Source of the DNA: Deltaproteobacteria bacterium
GTDB lineage: Bacteria; Desulfobacterota; DSM-4660; Desulfatiglandales; Desulfatiglandaceae
Direction: 5' to 3'
DNA: 5,454 nt
Assembly: GCA_013349725.1 (NCBI GenBank)
Contig: DUZB01000240.1
Span: 1 to 5,454, forward strand
Each line of letters starts with the position of its first letter. Positions within the stretch are counted from its first letter, which is position 1. Below the pieces are notes generated by a model. That model saw only the letters and a list, made by a program, of their open reading frames with translations. It was not told where the DNA came from and made no database searches. Of the stretch, positions 1-5,454 are shown piece after piece. The position numbers and the translations under genes are program-made.

Positions 1-374
1 GACCAGGCCCCGGAGAGGTTGCCGTTTGGCAGAATAAATCCTTTAAGGGGGGGCAGCAGGGAATCCATACGATCGATTCCTGATTCAAGGAAAGCGATCT
101 TCTGATCGTCGATTGGCTTCAGCAACTGCATGGGAGGCGAGTTTCGCGGAGTCGCAACCCATGCCCCCATATGAAACAGATCGGACTGAATGGTCCGGAT
201 ATCTTTTAACAGTTCCTTTTCCGTTCCTGGAAAAACAGACTGCAGAACACCAAGGGCGGAATTCAACTCGTCTATGTCGCCAACCGCTTCCACTTGCGGA
301 TCACTCTTCAGTATCCGCGTTCCATTGAGGAGTCCCGCAGTTCCCGTGTCTCCTTTTCCTGTGTATATCTTCAT
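1..374 (-). CDS. PduO-type cob(I)alamin adenosyltransferase, 3' part missing (window edge)
   Basis: This enzyme transfers the adenosyl group of ATP to cob(I)alamin or a cobinamide-type corrinoid, forming the Co-C bond in the cytoplasm. The frame runs from an ATG at 374 to the window edge without a stop (124 codons visible; the family is usually about 180-200 residues). Seen directly: the N-terminal ATP-binding motif YTGKGDTGTAGL (residues 4-15), an Arg at 20 followed by LKSDPQVEAVG, the family signature GDIDELNSALG (32-42), and FILPNGNLSGA (113-123), which matches the segment before the conserved cobalamin/ATP-binding helix. The start at 374 is chosen because AGAGGA sits 4 bases upstream and PduO proteins begin right at this motif. 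The frame stays open upstream as far as codons inside the repeat element, including an ATG at 461, but that ATG lacks a ribosome binding site. It is separated from cobQ by the repeat element. The family is clear; pduO, cobO-like or MMAB-like naming cannot be settled from the N-terminus, and it is unrelated to the CobA/BtuR fold. Confidence 0.88.
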   Translation of the reverse strand, partial: MKIYTGKGDTGTAGLLNGTRILKSDPQVEAVGDIDELNSALGVLQSVFPGTEKELLKDIRTIQSDLFHMGAWVATPRNSPPMQLLKPIDDQKIAFLESGIDRMDSLLPPLKGFILPNGNLSGAW

Positions 375-378
375 TGTT

Positions 379-384
379 TCCTCT
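379..384 (-). promoter_or_regulatory. Ribosome binding site of the PduO-type gene
   Basis: AGAGGA on the minus strand lies 4 bases before the ATG at 374. It decides in favour of this start over the in-frame ATG at 461, which lies in the repeat element and has only AT-rich hexamers upstream. Confidence 0.65.
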
Positions 385-416
385 GTTTTTTTGAAGTTTC
401 CGCAATCCGGATTTTT

Positions 417-598
417 GGGCTTGGACCTAACGCGCTCCATTAGATTTATTTTCTTACTCATAATCTTAATCGTAATCATAATCGGGCGGCTCTAAAGCAG
501 GCTGTAAAAGAGTAAGATTATGATTACGATTAAGATTATGACCTTCCGAACGTACTCTCGACTAATTGGATCAAGTGGGCGAAATTAGAACCAAGCCC
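417..598 (-). mobile_element. 182-base MITE-like repeat element, copy 1
   Basis: The element is present twice in this window (other copy 4271-4452). By hand alignment the copies match without gaps at 165 of 182 positions, and similarity stops abruptly at both ends. The ends form an imperfect terminal inverted repeat: GGGCTTGG at 417-424 pairs perfectly with CCAAGCCC at 591-598, and similarity continues inward (CTAA/TTAG). No obvious target-site duplication flanks it. It has no credible gene of its own, so if mobile it would need a transposase supplied elsewhere. It starts 7 bases after the cobQ stop and ends 42 bases before the PduO-type start. The strand is given relative to the surrounding genes and is arbitrary. 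A REP/REPIN-type or RNA-structure repeat is an alternative to a true MITE. Confidence 0.7.
458..541. repeat. 26-base perfect inverted repeat inside element copy 1
   Basis: The arms 458-483 and 516-541 are exact reverse complements (26 of 26) around a 32-base spacer. The right arm is four tandem GATTAN hexamers (last bases T, C, A, T) followed by GA. A second, overlapping pairing is possible between CTTACTC (453-459) and GAGTAAG (510-516), so an RNA could fold in more than one way. There is no U-tract after the stem, so it does not look like a standard intrinsic terminator. Confidence 0.8.
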
Positions 599-605
599 CG
601 CGTTT

Positions 606-2102
606 TTACAAGAGCGCCTCTATTCTGTCTACCCGACAGTGCTCTTCAAAGTGGTCCGCAAGTTTATCATACTCGTGAAATCGTGCCATTCTGCCTTTTT
701 TAGGCGCCCTTTCCCGCAAGCCTTTTTCGCGCCTTAAGGCATTGAGAAAATCTCCCTTGAATGCAGGACAATCCAGTATGCCATGCACATAGGCGCCTGC
801 TATCCTGCCGTTGTCCAACGACCATCCATCCTCCCATGTCCGGCGTTTCCCGGGTTCGTGGATGCGCAGAAACGGAGTGCCTGTTTCATTCAGTGGTCGA
901 CTTCTCCCCATGTGGATTTCATACCCGTTGATCTTTTTCCGGTTCGTCAGGCAGATGCCGGTTACTTTTCTTACCACTTTTTCTGATGCAAGGACAGTCT
1001 CTATGGGAAGTATCCCGACTCCTGGAACTTCTTTTCTGCTGGATTCCACACCCAGGGGGTCCTTGATCACCCGTCCTAAGATCTGGTATCCTCCGCAAAT
1101 TCCCAGAATGACGCCTTTCGACTCCGAAAAACGCCGGATCTCTTTTTTCCAACCCGATCGGGAAAGCCACAGGGCATCTTCCATGGCATTTTTTGTTCCG
1201 GGAAGGATCAGACAGTCATATTTACGAGAGAGTTCTTCCGGCCTGAAAAGGTAATGAACCGCCACATCAGGTTCGTCCGCAAGCCCTTCAACATCCGTAA
1301 AATTGGAGATGGCGGGAAATTTCAAGACGGCCACGTTGACTGTTTTCGGTCCGACGGGCTGTCGCAGGAATCTGTCTTCCTGGACGGCGACGGAGTCTTC
1401 GGAATCGATGCGGATATCCGCATAGAAGGGTACCAGGCCGAGACCGGATTTGCCTGTCTTTTTTTCCAGGTAGTCCATCCCCGTTTCGAAGAGTTTTGGA
1501 TCTCCACGGAATTTGTTGATGAGGAAACCGCCGGTAATCTCCCGTTCTTTTCGGCTCATCAGATAAAAACTGCCGATGAGTTGTGCGAAAATACCACCCC
1601 TGTCAATATCCCCGATCAGGATACAGGGGGCATTGGTCTTCCGGGCCATGGGAAAGTTGACCAGATCGTTTTCCTTGAGATTCATCTCACAACAACTTCC
1701 GGCGCCTTCCATAACAATGACATCATAATCCCGGGCCAACTTCTCATACGATTCCATGACGGTTTTTTGGAGCAGCGGTTTCAGTTCGTAGTAACGGCCG
1801 GCATCCATACTTCCAAAAACCTTTCCCTGGAGAATTACCTGGGAGCCCTGCTCGGATGAAGGCTTGAGAAGGATGGGATTCATGTGTACGGAGGGAAGGA
1901 GTCCCGCGGCTTCAGCCTGGACAACCTGCGCCCGTCCTATCTCCCCGCCTTCCACGGTGACGAATGAATTATTGGACATGTTCTGGGCTTTAAAAGGCGC
2001 CACCTTGTAACCCCTTCTTTTGAAGATGCGGCAGAAAGCAGCGGACACGATGGACTTTCCCACATCGCTTCCCGTACCAAGAAACATGATCGCTTTTGCC
2101 AT
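606..2102 (-). CDS. cobQ: Adenosylcobyric acid synthase, glutamine-hydrolysing (CobQ/CbiP)
   Basis: The enzyme uses ATP and glutamine to amidate the b, d, e and g carboxylates of adenosylcobyrinic acid a,c-diamide, giving adenosylcobyric acid. At 498 residues it is full length for the family. The N-terminal dethiobiotin-synthetase-like ATPase domain (about 1-235) carries the P-loop GTGSDVGKS (9-17), the family motif KAQNMSNNS (38-46), MEGAGS (131-136) and GDIDRGG (164-170). The C-terminal class I glutamine amidotransferase domain (about 255-445) has LPGTKN (300-305), the nucleophile Cys336 in GICGGYQ, GYEIHMG (393-399) and the catalytic His440 in YVHG. The start ATG is 15 bases after the cbiB stop. 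Its ribosome binding site is weak (only a GATAGAAAA stretch), so translation may be coupled to cbiB. No damage is visible. The anaerobic name cbiP applies equally; sequence alone does not separate the two. Confidence 0.97.
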   Translation of the reverse strand: MAKAIMFLGTGSDVGKSIVSAAFCRIFKRRGYKVAPFKAQNMSNNSFVTVEGGEIGRAQVVQAEAAGLLPSVHMNPILLKPSSEQGSQVILQGKVFGSMDAGRYYELKPLLQKTVMESYEKLARDYDVIVMEGAGSCCEMNLKENDLVNFPMARKTNAPCILIGDIDRGGIFAQLIGSFYLMSRKEREITGGFLINKFRGDPKLFETGMDYLEKKTGKSGLGLVPFYADIRIDSEDSVAVQEDRFLRQPVGPKTVNVAVLKFPAISNFTDVEGLADEPDVAVHYLFRPEELSRKYDCLILPGTKNAMEDALWLSRSGWKKEIRRFSESKGVILGICGGYQILGRVIKDPLGVESSRKEVPGVGILPIETVLASEKVVRKVTGICLTNRKKINGYEIHMGRSRPLNETGTPFLRIHEPGKRRTWEDGWSLDNGRIAGAYVHGILDCPAFKGDFLNALRREKGLRERAPKKGRMARFHEYDKLADHFEEHCRVDRIEALL

Positions 2103-2117
2103 TTTTCTATCAACCGG

Positions 2118-3110
2118 TCAAAGGGTTAAGAGAATCAGAAGGATTATGGACCCTGAAACGGCCAGCCATGCGGTTCGAATCAACATGGAGGCTGTCTGCC
2201 TGATCTGTGATGACGACGGGTCCGGGTTTCCTTCCCCAAGCCATGGTTTATCCTTTTCCCCGGTCGGGTATACCGTGGGCCCGCCCAATCGAATATTCAG
2301 TGCGCCAGCCACAAAGCTCTCCGCATGCGCGCTGTTGGGAGAAGCATGTTTCAACCTGTCTCTCAAGGCGGTTTTTATTCCTTTTATTGCCTTCAGATTT
2401 GAAATCCATGCGCCCGCAAAGAGGACTGGCAGGGACAGGCGTGCAGGAAAAAAATTCATGATATCATCTAATTTTGCACTCGCCCAGCCAAATTCCAGGA
2501 ACTCGGAATCCTTGTACCCCACCATGGAGTCCAATGTGCTGGCTACTTTAAAGGCAATCATGAAAACCATCGCCGCAGTGACCGTTGTGAACCCTAAGAG
2601 GTAGCCTAATATTCCTCCCGTCAGGTACCAGAAGAGCGGGGATAGAAAGCCATCCACGAAATTCTCCGCCAGGGTCTCGATGGCGGCCCTGCTGATGCCT
2701 TTTTCATCCAGGAATTGAACATCGCGACCGACTACCATGGCAACGCCGGCCCTTGCATCGGGAAGGTTCCCTCGCTCAAGGGCACGGGTCACCAGTTCCG
2801 TGTGTGTCACGAGGTCCTTCAAGGCAAGGCAGGAATAGCAGACAAACAGGTCAAATGCCAATCCAAGGAACAGGTATATTTCATGAAACAAAAGGTGAAC
2901 CGTTAAAAAAGCCGCGAAAAAAAGGAACTCCATCATGGCCGTAAGGAGAATGCCTCCCTTCTTTCCTCCCAGTCCTACGCGCTTCAATATGCGCGTCAAG
3001 AGTCCAATGCACCGTCCCATGAGCCTGATGGGGTGAAGACGGTAACGGGGATCGCCAAGGATCAGGTCCAGGAGAAAAGCGAGAAGAATGATGATAGCCA
3101 ATGCAAGCAT
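2118..3110 (-). CDS. cbiB: Adenosylcobinamide-phosphate synthase, membrane protein (CbiB/CobD of the aerobic pathway)
   Basis: This integral inner-membrane enzyme joins the aminopropanol (phosphate) arm to adenosylcobyric acid, giving adenosylcobinamide (phosphate). The 330 residues match the usual family length of about 310-330. Recognisable motifs: LDLILGDPR then HPIRLMG (14-32), VGRD (127-130), the strongly conserved ETLAENFVDGFLSPLFWY (145-162), STLDSMVGYK (191-200), AKLDDI (212-217), and SPNSAHAESFVAGAL with RLGGPTVY (257-281). Hydrophobic, probably membrane-spanning stretches lie near 2-18, 53-73, 77-95, 160-185, 226-238 and 311-329. The ATG at 3110 is 20 bases after the cobD stop, with AGGA about 9 bases upstream. 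Its substrate is made by the gene directly upstream (cobD), and its acceptor by the gene directly downstream (cobQ). The name clash should be noted: this family is called CobD in aerobic-pathway nomenclature, while CobD here is the decarboxylase. Confidence 0.97.
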   Translation of the reverse strand: MLALAIIILLAFLLDLILGDPRYRLHPIRLMGRCIGLLTRILKRVGLGGKKGGILLTAMMEFLFFAAFLTVHLLFHEIYLFLGLAFDLFVCYSCLALKDLVTHTELVTRALERGNLPDARAGVAMVVGRDVQFLDEKGISRAAIETLAENFVDGFLSPLFWYLTGGILGYLLGFTTVTAAMVFMIAFKVASTLDSMVGYKDSEFLEFGWASAKLDDIMNFFPARLSLPVLFAGAWISNLKAIKGIKTALRDRLKHASPNSAHAESFVAGALNIRLGGPTVYPTGEKDKPWLGEGNPDPSSSQIRQTASMLIRTAWLAVSGSIILLILLTL

Positions 3111-3130
3111 GAATTGTAGTCCTGTCCGGA

Positions 3131-4210
3131 TTAGGAAAAAGAGGATACGAGGGAGATGAACCGGTCGTTCTCTTCAGGTTTTTTCAAACCGATGCGAAAG
3201 AAATTGTCCTCGAGTGCTGGAAAGTTTCTGCAATCCCTGATGTACACCCCGTTTGAGAGAAGGTGTTTCAACAGGTCGTCCAGATTCCCGGTTTTCGTCC
3301 ATTGACAAAGAATATAATTGGCGGAAGGAGAAAATGGGATGATGCCATCCAGGCTGTCAAGTTTCTGAAATACACGCACACGTTCCTGCCCGACAAGCGA
3401 CCGGGTTTTTGCGTCATAGTTGCTGCACTGAACGAGGAGAGAGGCGACACGATCTGCAATCCCGTTAACGGCCCATGGCTCCTTTGCGTTCCTCAAGCGT
3501 GAAATAACCGCCTCATCTCCCACGATCCCTCCCAGTCTCAGACCCGCGATGGAATAAAACTTGGTCAATGAGTTCAAAACGAGAAGATTGGACCTGGGTT
3601 TTTCGGTGAGAAGGCTGTCGCTTTTCCAATTGTCCAGAAAATGAACAAAAGCTTCATCTACAATGAACCATTTTTCTGGAAATCGATGGGCCAAATCCAG
3701 TATGAAATTCTTTGAAAGAAGGTTGCCCGTAGGGTTGTTCGGACGGGCGATCCAGAAGGCATCCACATCCTTGAGGGTTTCCTCCATTTGTCGCGTTGTC
3801 GGGAATGCAAAATGGTCGTTGCGGGAAAGAGGAAGTTTGACGACCTTTGCACCAGCCAGGAGCGACGCCCGTTCATAATCGTGGAAGGAAGGGGCCATTA
3901 CCGCAACGCGCTTGAATCCAAGCACCCTGGGCGTCAGGTAGATCAACTCTGTGGAGCCGTTCCCGGCCAGGAAATTTCGGGGGGAAATTCCACAAGCGGT
4001 TTCGTAATACGTAGCTACGCCATCCCCTTCCACACTGGGATACTGCTCGATGCATTCCATCAGATCCGGCCAGTTTTCTCTAATAATGGCCGGGGGACCA
4101 AGGGGGTTCAGGTTCACGCTGAAGTCCAACACAGGCCTGGGTGACACGCCCAGTCTGATCATGTCCAGTTGGGGGGTACCCCCGTGTTTATATTTTAAAT
4201 CTTTCTTCAT
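3131..4210 (-). CDS. cobD: L-threonine-O-3-phosphate decarboxylase, PLP-dependent (CobD/CobC family)
   Basis: The predicted cytoplasmic enzyme decarboxylates L-threonine O-3-phosphate to (R)-1-amino-2-propanol O-2-phosphate, the arm that CbiB attaches. The 359 residues are typical for the family, an aminotransferase fold type I protein turned decarboxylase. Seen: N-terminal HGG (9-11) and DFSVNLNPLGPP (29-40), diagnostic for CobD/CobC within the histidinol-phosphate aminotransferase-like group; GNGSTELIYL (83-92), the PLP phosphate-binding region; PNNPTG (157-162); VDEAF (184-188), whose Asp contacts the pyridine nitrogen; SLTKFYSIAGLRLGG (214-228) with the Schiff-base Lys217 and Arg225; and FFRIGLK (337-343) with the substrate-binding Arg339. 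The start ATG follows GGAGGA by 3 bases. It opens the tight cobD-cbiB-cobQ cluster. HisC is the main alternative, but the N-terminal motif and neighbours argue against it. No threonine kinase (PduX-type) gene is in view. Confidence 0.94.
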   Translation of the reverse strand: MKKDLKYKHGGTPQLDMIRLGVSPRPVLDFSVNLNPLGPPAIIRENWPDLMECIEQYPSVEGDGVATYYETACGISPRNFLAGNGSTELIYLTPRVLGFKRVAVMAPSFHDYERASLLAGAKVVKLPLSRNDHFAFPTTRQMEETLKDVDAFWIARPNNPTGNLLSKNFILDLAHRFPEKWFIVDEAFVHFLDNWKSDSLLTEKPRSNLLVLNSLTKFYSIAGLRLGGIVGDEAVISRLRNAKEPWAVNGIADRVASLLVQCSNYDAKTRSLVGQERVRVFQKLDSLDGIIPFSPSANYILCQWTKTGNLDDLLKHLLSNGVYIRDCRNFPALEDNFFRIGLKKPEENDRFISLVSSFS

Positions 4211-4213
4211 TAT

Positions 4214-4219
4214 TCCTCC
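4214..4219 (-). promoter_or_regulatory. Ribosome binding site of cobD
   Basis: A full GGAGGA on the minus strand sits 3 bases before the cobD ATG at 4210. It is the strongest ribosome binding site in the window and fixes this start. It fits cobD being the first gene of its own translational cluster after the repeat element. Confidence 0.75.
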
Positions 4220-4226
4220 GGATTCG

Positions 4227-4244
4227 ATAACTTACTAAAGTTAT
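4227..4244. promoter_or_regulatory. Short AT-rich inverted repeat upstream of cobD
   Basis: ATAACTT and AAGTTAT form a perfect 7-base inverted repeat around a 4-base centre, ending 16 bases before the cobD ATG. It lies in the 60 bases between element copy 2 and cobD, the only unique sequence where a cobD promoter or operator could be outside the element. Whether it binds a regulator is inference; such small AT-rich repeats arise by chance fairly often. Confidence 0.25.
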
Positions 4245-4270
4245 TCATCCAAAAAATAGAGGTTAACAAC

Positions 4271-4452
4271 GGGCTTGGTTTTAACGTGGCCCGTTAGATT
4301 TATTTTCTTACTCATAATCTTAATCGTAATCATAATCGGGCTGCTCTAAAACAGGCTTTAAAAGAGTAAGATTAAGATTACGATTAAGATTATGACCTTC
4401 CGAATGTACTCTCGACTAATTGGATCGAGTAGACGAAGTTAGAACCAACCCC
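4271..4452 (-). mobile_element. 182-base MITE-like repeat element, copy 2
   Basis: This is the second copy of the element at 417-598, in the same orientation and of exactly the same length, with about 17 base differences. The terminal inverted repeat is longer but less perfect at the tip than in copy 1: GGGCTTGGTTTTAAC on the left faces GGGGTTGGTTCTAAC read inward from the right. Twelve of the 17 differences between copies fall in the outer 23-26 bases, and only five in the central 133. It starts 7 bases after the cbiZ stop (4460) and ends 60 bases before the cobD start. No target-site duplication is evident. It carries no transposase. Origin by transposition is inference from the sharp, TIR-coincident ends. 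Confidence 0.7.
4312..4395. repeat. 26-base inverted repeat inside element copy 2 (one mismatch)
   Basis: The arms 4312-4337 and 4370-4395 match at 25 of 26 positions around a 32-base spacer; the one mismatch is at 4375. The right arm is again four GATTAN hexamers (last bases A, C, A, T) plus GA. The left arm is identical to that of copy 1. The alternative CTTACTC/GAGTAAG pairing is also kept. Confidence 0.78.
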
Positions 4453-4459
4453 CTAAGAG

Positions 4460-5454
4460 CTAATCACTCAAACCAGGCCTGAAGTAAATGCCATTCACCA
4501 TGGCGTTCAGTGCCATCTGCAAAACAGGCGGCAGTTTATCGACGGGCAGAAGATCTTTCATTTCATCGATCTTTGCTCCAGCAATTTTCTCCGCCATGCT
4601 TCTGCAATTTACCTCGTGAGCGCTCAGATCCGTAACCAGCCTTTTTTCATAATCGTCACTGATGGTGAACGAGGCTTCCAGAAAAGAGGCGTAAACGGGT
4701 TCCAGGAGGAGTTCTTCAAGGGATGCTGCAAGATTCGCATTTTTTTCCTTATAAGCCTGATCCGAGAAAACCAGTTCTGAAATAGAGATGCCGCGTTCCA
4801 TCAGTCGACGGAAAACATTTCGTTTCTCCGTAAGGCCATTCTGTTTATAGATCGCTTCTTTCACGCCGGAATAGACGGCCTTTGCGATTAATTCCCCCAT
4901 TTTGGAATGCCCGCCCGCATTGTCAATGGGTGTGCCTGTTCCCTGAACAACCAGGATATTGTCTGTACCTGTTCCTGTGGCCTGATTCAGGAGAGGGGTG
5001 TAGCTGCTCCGGACATCCAGGTCCTGCAGGGCGGCTGTCTTGGCTTCCGTGGCGCTGATGATTGCCCTTGTCATGGCCCTGGCGCTGAGCCGCATATTGG
5101 GCAGAATGAGGATATTGATGGTTCCCGGTTCATAAAACCCGGCGATATCCTGCGACATTCGCACGGCGTTTGACGTAACGCCCGCGGTTACCAGGGCATA
5201 GACCTCCATCTCCTTAAACCGTTCTTTCACGATGGCCAGGTGATCCATATCAGCGCCCGTAAAAAGAAATGCCGATGTTTTGTCGGACTTTCCGATAACC
5301 CCATATACGCGATCTCTTTCCCCTTTTAAACCGGACTTGTGGCTGAGGCCCCAGCAGGGAGGAGGGGAGAAATGATTCCCCACGGCCTCCATCCCTGTCC
5401 GCTCTCCTTCAAGGGTTGAAACGACGGTCAACGGTTCGTTGAAATCGATGATCA
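4460..5454 (-). CDS. cbiZ: Adenosylcobinamide amidohydrolase (CbiZ), 5' end cut by the window edge, with C-terminal extension
   Basis: CbiZ hydrolyses the amide holding the aminopropanol arm of adenosylcobinamide, giving adenosylcobyric acid, so incomplete corrinoids can re-enter the pathway before CbiB. The frame is open to the right edge (330 residues visible). A TTG at 5431 could be read as a start, but the codons upstream of it encode IIDFNEP, continuing naturally into LTVVSTLEGE, so the true start is outside the window. Counting the TTG codon as residue 1, core motifs are VTAGVTSNAVR (81-91), GTINILILPN (103-112), SATEAKTAAL (126-135), TGTGTDNILVV (152-162) and AGGHSKMGELIAKAV (172-186). 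The core ends near residue 195. About 128 further residues (to PGLSD) form a mostly helical-looking extension whose role I do not recognise. It ends with TAG 7 bases before element copy 2. Family call firm; activity inferred. Confidence 0.9.
   Translation of the reverse strand, partial: IIDFNEPLTVVSTLEGERTGMEAVGNHFSPPPCWGLSHKSGLKGERDRVYGVIGKSDKTSAFLFTGADMDHLAIVKERFKEMEVYALVTAGVTSNAVRMSQDIAGFYEPGTINILILPNMRLSARAMTRAIISATEAKTAALQDLDVRSSYTPLLNQATGTGTDNILVVQGTGTPIDNAGGHSKMGELIAKAVYSGVKEAIYKQNGLTEKRNVFRRLMERGISISELVFSDQAYKEKNANLAASLEELLLEPVYASFLEASFTISDDYEKRLVTDLSAHEVNCRSMAEKIAGAKIDEMKDLLPVDKLPPVLQMALNAMVNGIYFRPGLSD

Noticed and set aside
190..495. Plus-strand open frame of about 100 codons with a hydrophobic C-terminal stretch
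   Set aside because: It lies antisense to the start of the PduO-type gene and runs into the repeat element. The hydrophobic tail is a translation of the AT-rich repeat, and the minus-strand frame has clear family motifs.
458..541. CRISPR-like or intrinsic terminator reading of the hexamer hairpin
   Set aside because: There is no repeat-spacer periodicity at CRISPR length, and neither strand has a GC-rich stem followed by a T-tract. The stem is AT-rich with a 32-base loop.
375..605. Possible cobalamin riboswitch in the gap before the PduO-type gene (and likewise in 4211-4459)
   Set aside because: I looked for a B12-box-like GCCACTG and the surrounding conserved core and found none; both gaps are dominated by the 182-base element. 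A riboswitch could still lie upstream of cbiZ, outside the window.
1254..1859. Long plus-strand open frame of about 200 codons inside cobQ
   Set aside because: It is the antisense shadow of the conserved CobQ ATPase domain, with no recognisable motif and no separate ribosome binding site context that would justify a gene.
2020..2604. Plus-strand open frame of 194 codons opposite the cbiB 3' half and the cobQ start
   Set aside because: It spans two well-conserved minus-strand genes and has no family features; long antisense frames are expected by chance in this codon usage.
4460..5431. TTG at 5431 as the cbiZ start
   Set aside because: The residues encoded upstream to the window edge (IIDFNEP) continue the typical CbiZ N-terminal strand, so the gene very probably begins beyond 5454.

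Overview
The window is one block of late cobalamin (vitamin B12) genes, all read from the minus strand. In transcription order (right to left) they are: an adenosylcobinamide amidohydrolase (cbiZ, 5' end cut by the window edge); an L-threonine-O-3-phosphate decarboxylase-type aminotransferase (cobD); an adenosylcobinamide-phosphate synthase (cbiB); an adenosylcobyric acid synthase (cobQ/cbiP); and a PduO-type cob(I)alamin adenosyltransferase (3' end cut by the window edge). The last gene is easy to miss because its start lies at 374 and no stop is reached in the window.

The genes fit one pathway segment. PduO adenosylates cobalt. CobQ/CbiP amidates the adenosylated ring to adenosylcobyric acid. 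CobD makes aminopropanol phosphate, and CbiB attaches it to give adenosylcobinamide phosphate. CbiZ removes the aminopropanol arm from salvaged adenosylcobinamide and returns it to adenosylcobyric acid, feeding the same CbiB step. The genes for nucleotide-loop activation and closure (cobU/cobY, cobS, cobT) are not in this window.

cobD, cbiB and cobQ are tightly packed (gaps of 20 and 15 bases). The only two larger gaps, 375-605 and 4211-4459, are each filled mostly by a copy of the same 182-base element. The copies align without gaps at about 91% identity, lie in the same orientation, have imperfect terminal inverted repeats starting GGGCTTGG, and contain a 26-base inverted repeat built from GATTAN hexamers. 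In both cases the element begins exactly 7 bases after the stop codon of the upstream gene. This MITE-like or REP-like pair is the most unusual thing here.

The organism appears to be a bacterium with Shine-Dalgarno-led genes and moderate GC coding sequence. A cbiZ gene beside de novo ring genes, with a long C-terminal extension on CbiZ, suggests an anaerobe, perhaps of the Desulfobacterota/deltaproteobacterial type. That placement is an impression, not something the sequence proves. There are no rRNA, tRNA, CRISPR or transposase genes, and I saw no cobalamin riboswitch in either gap.
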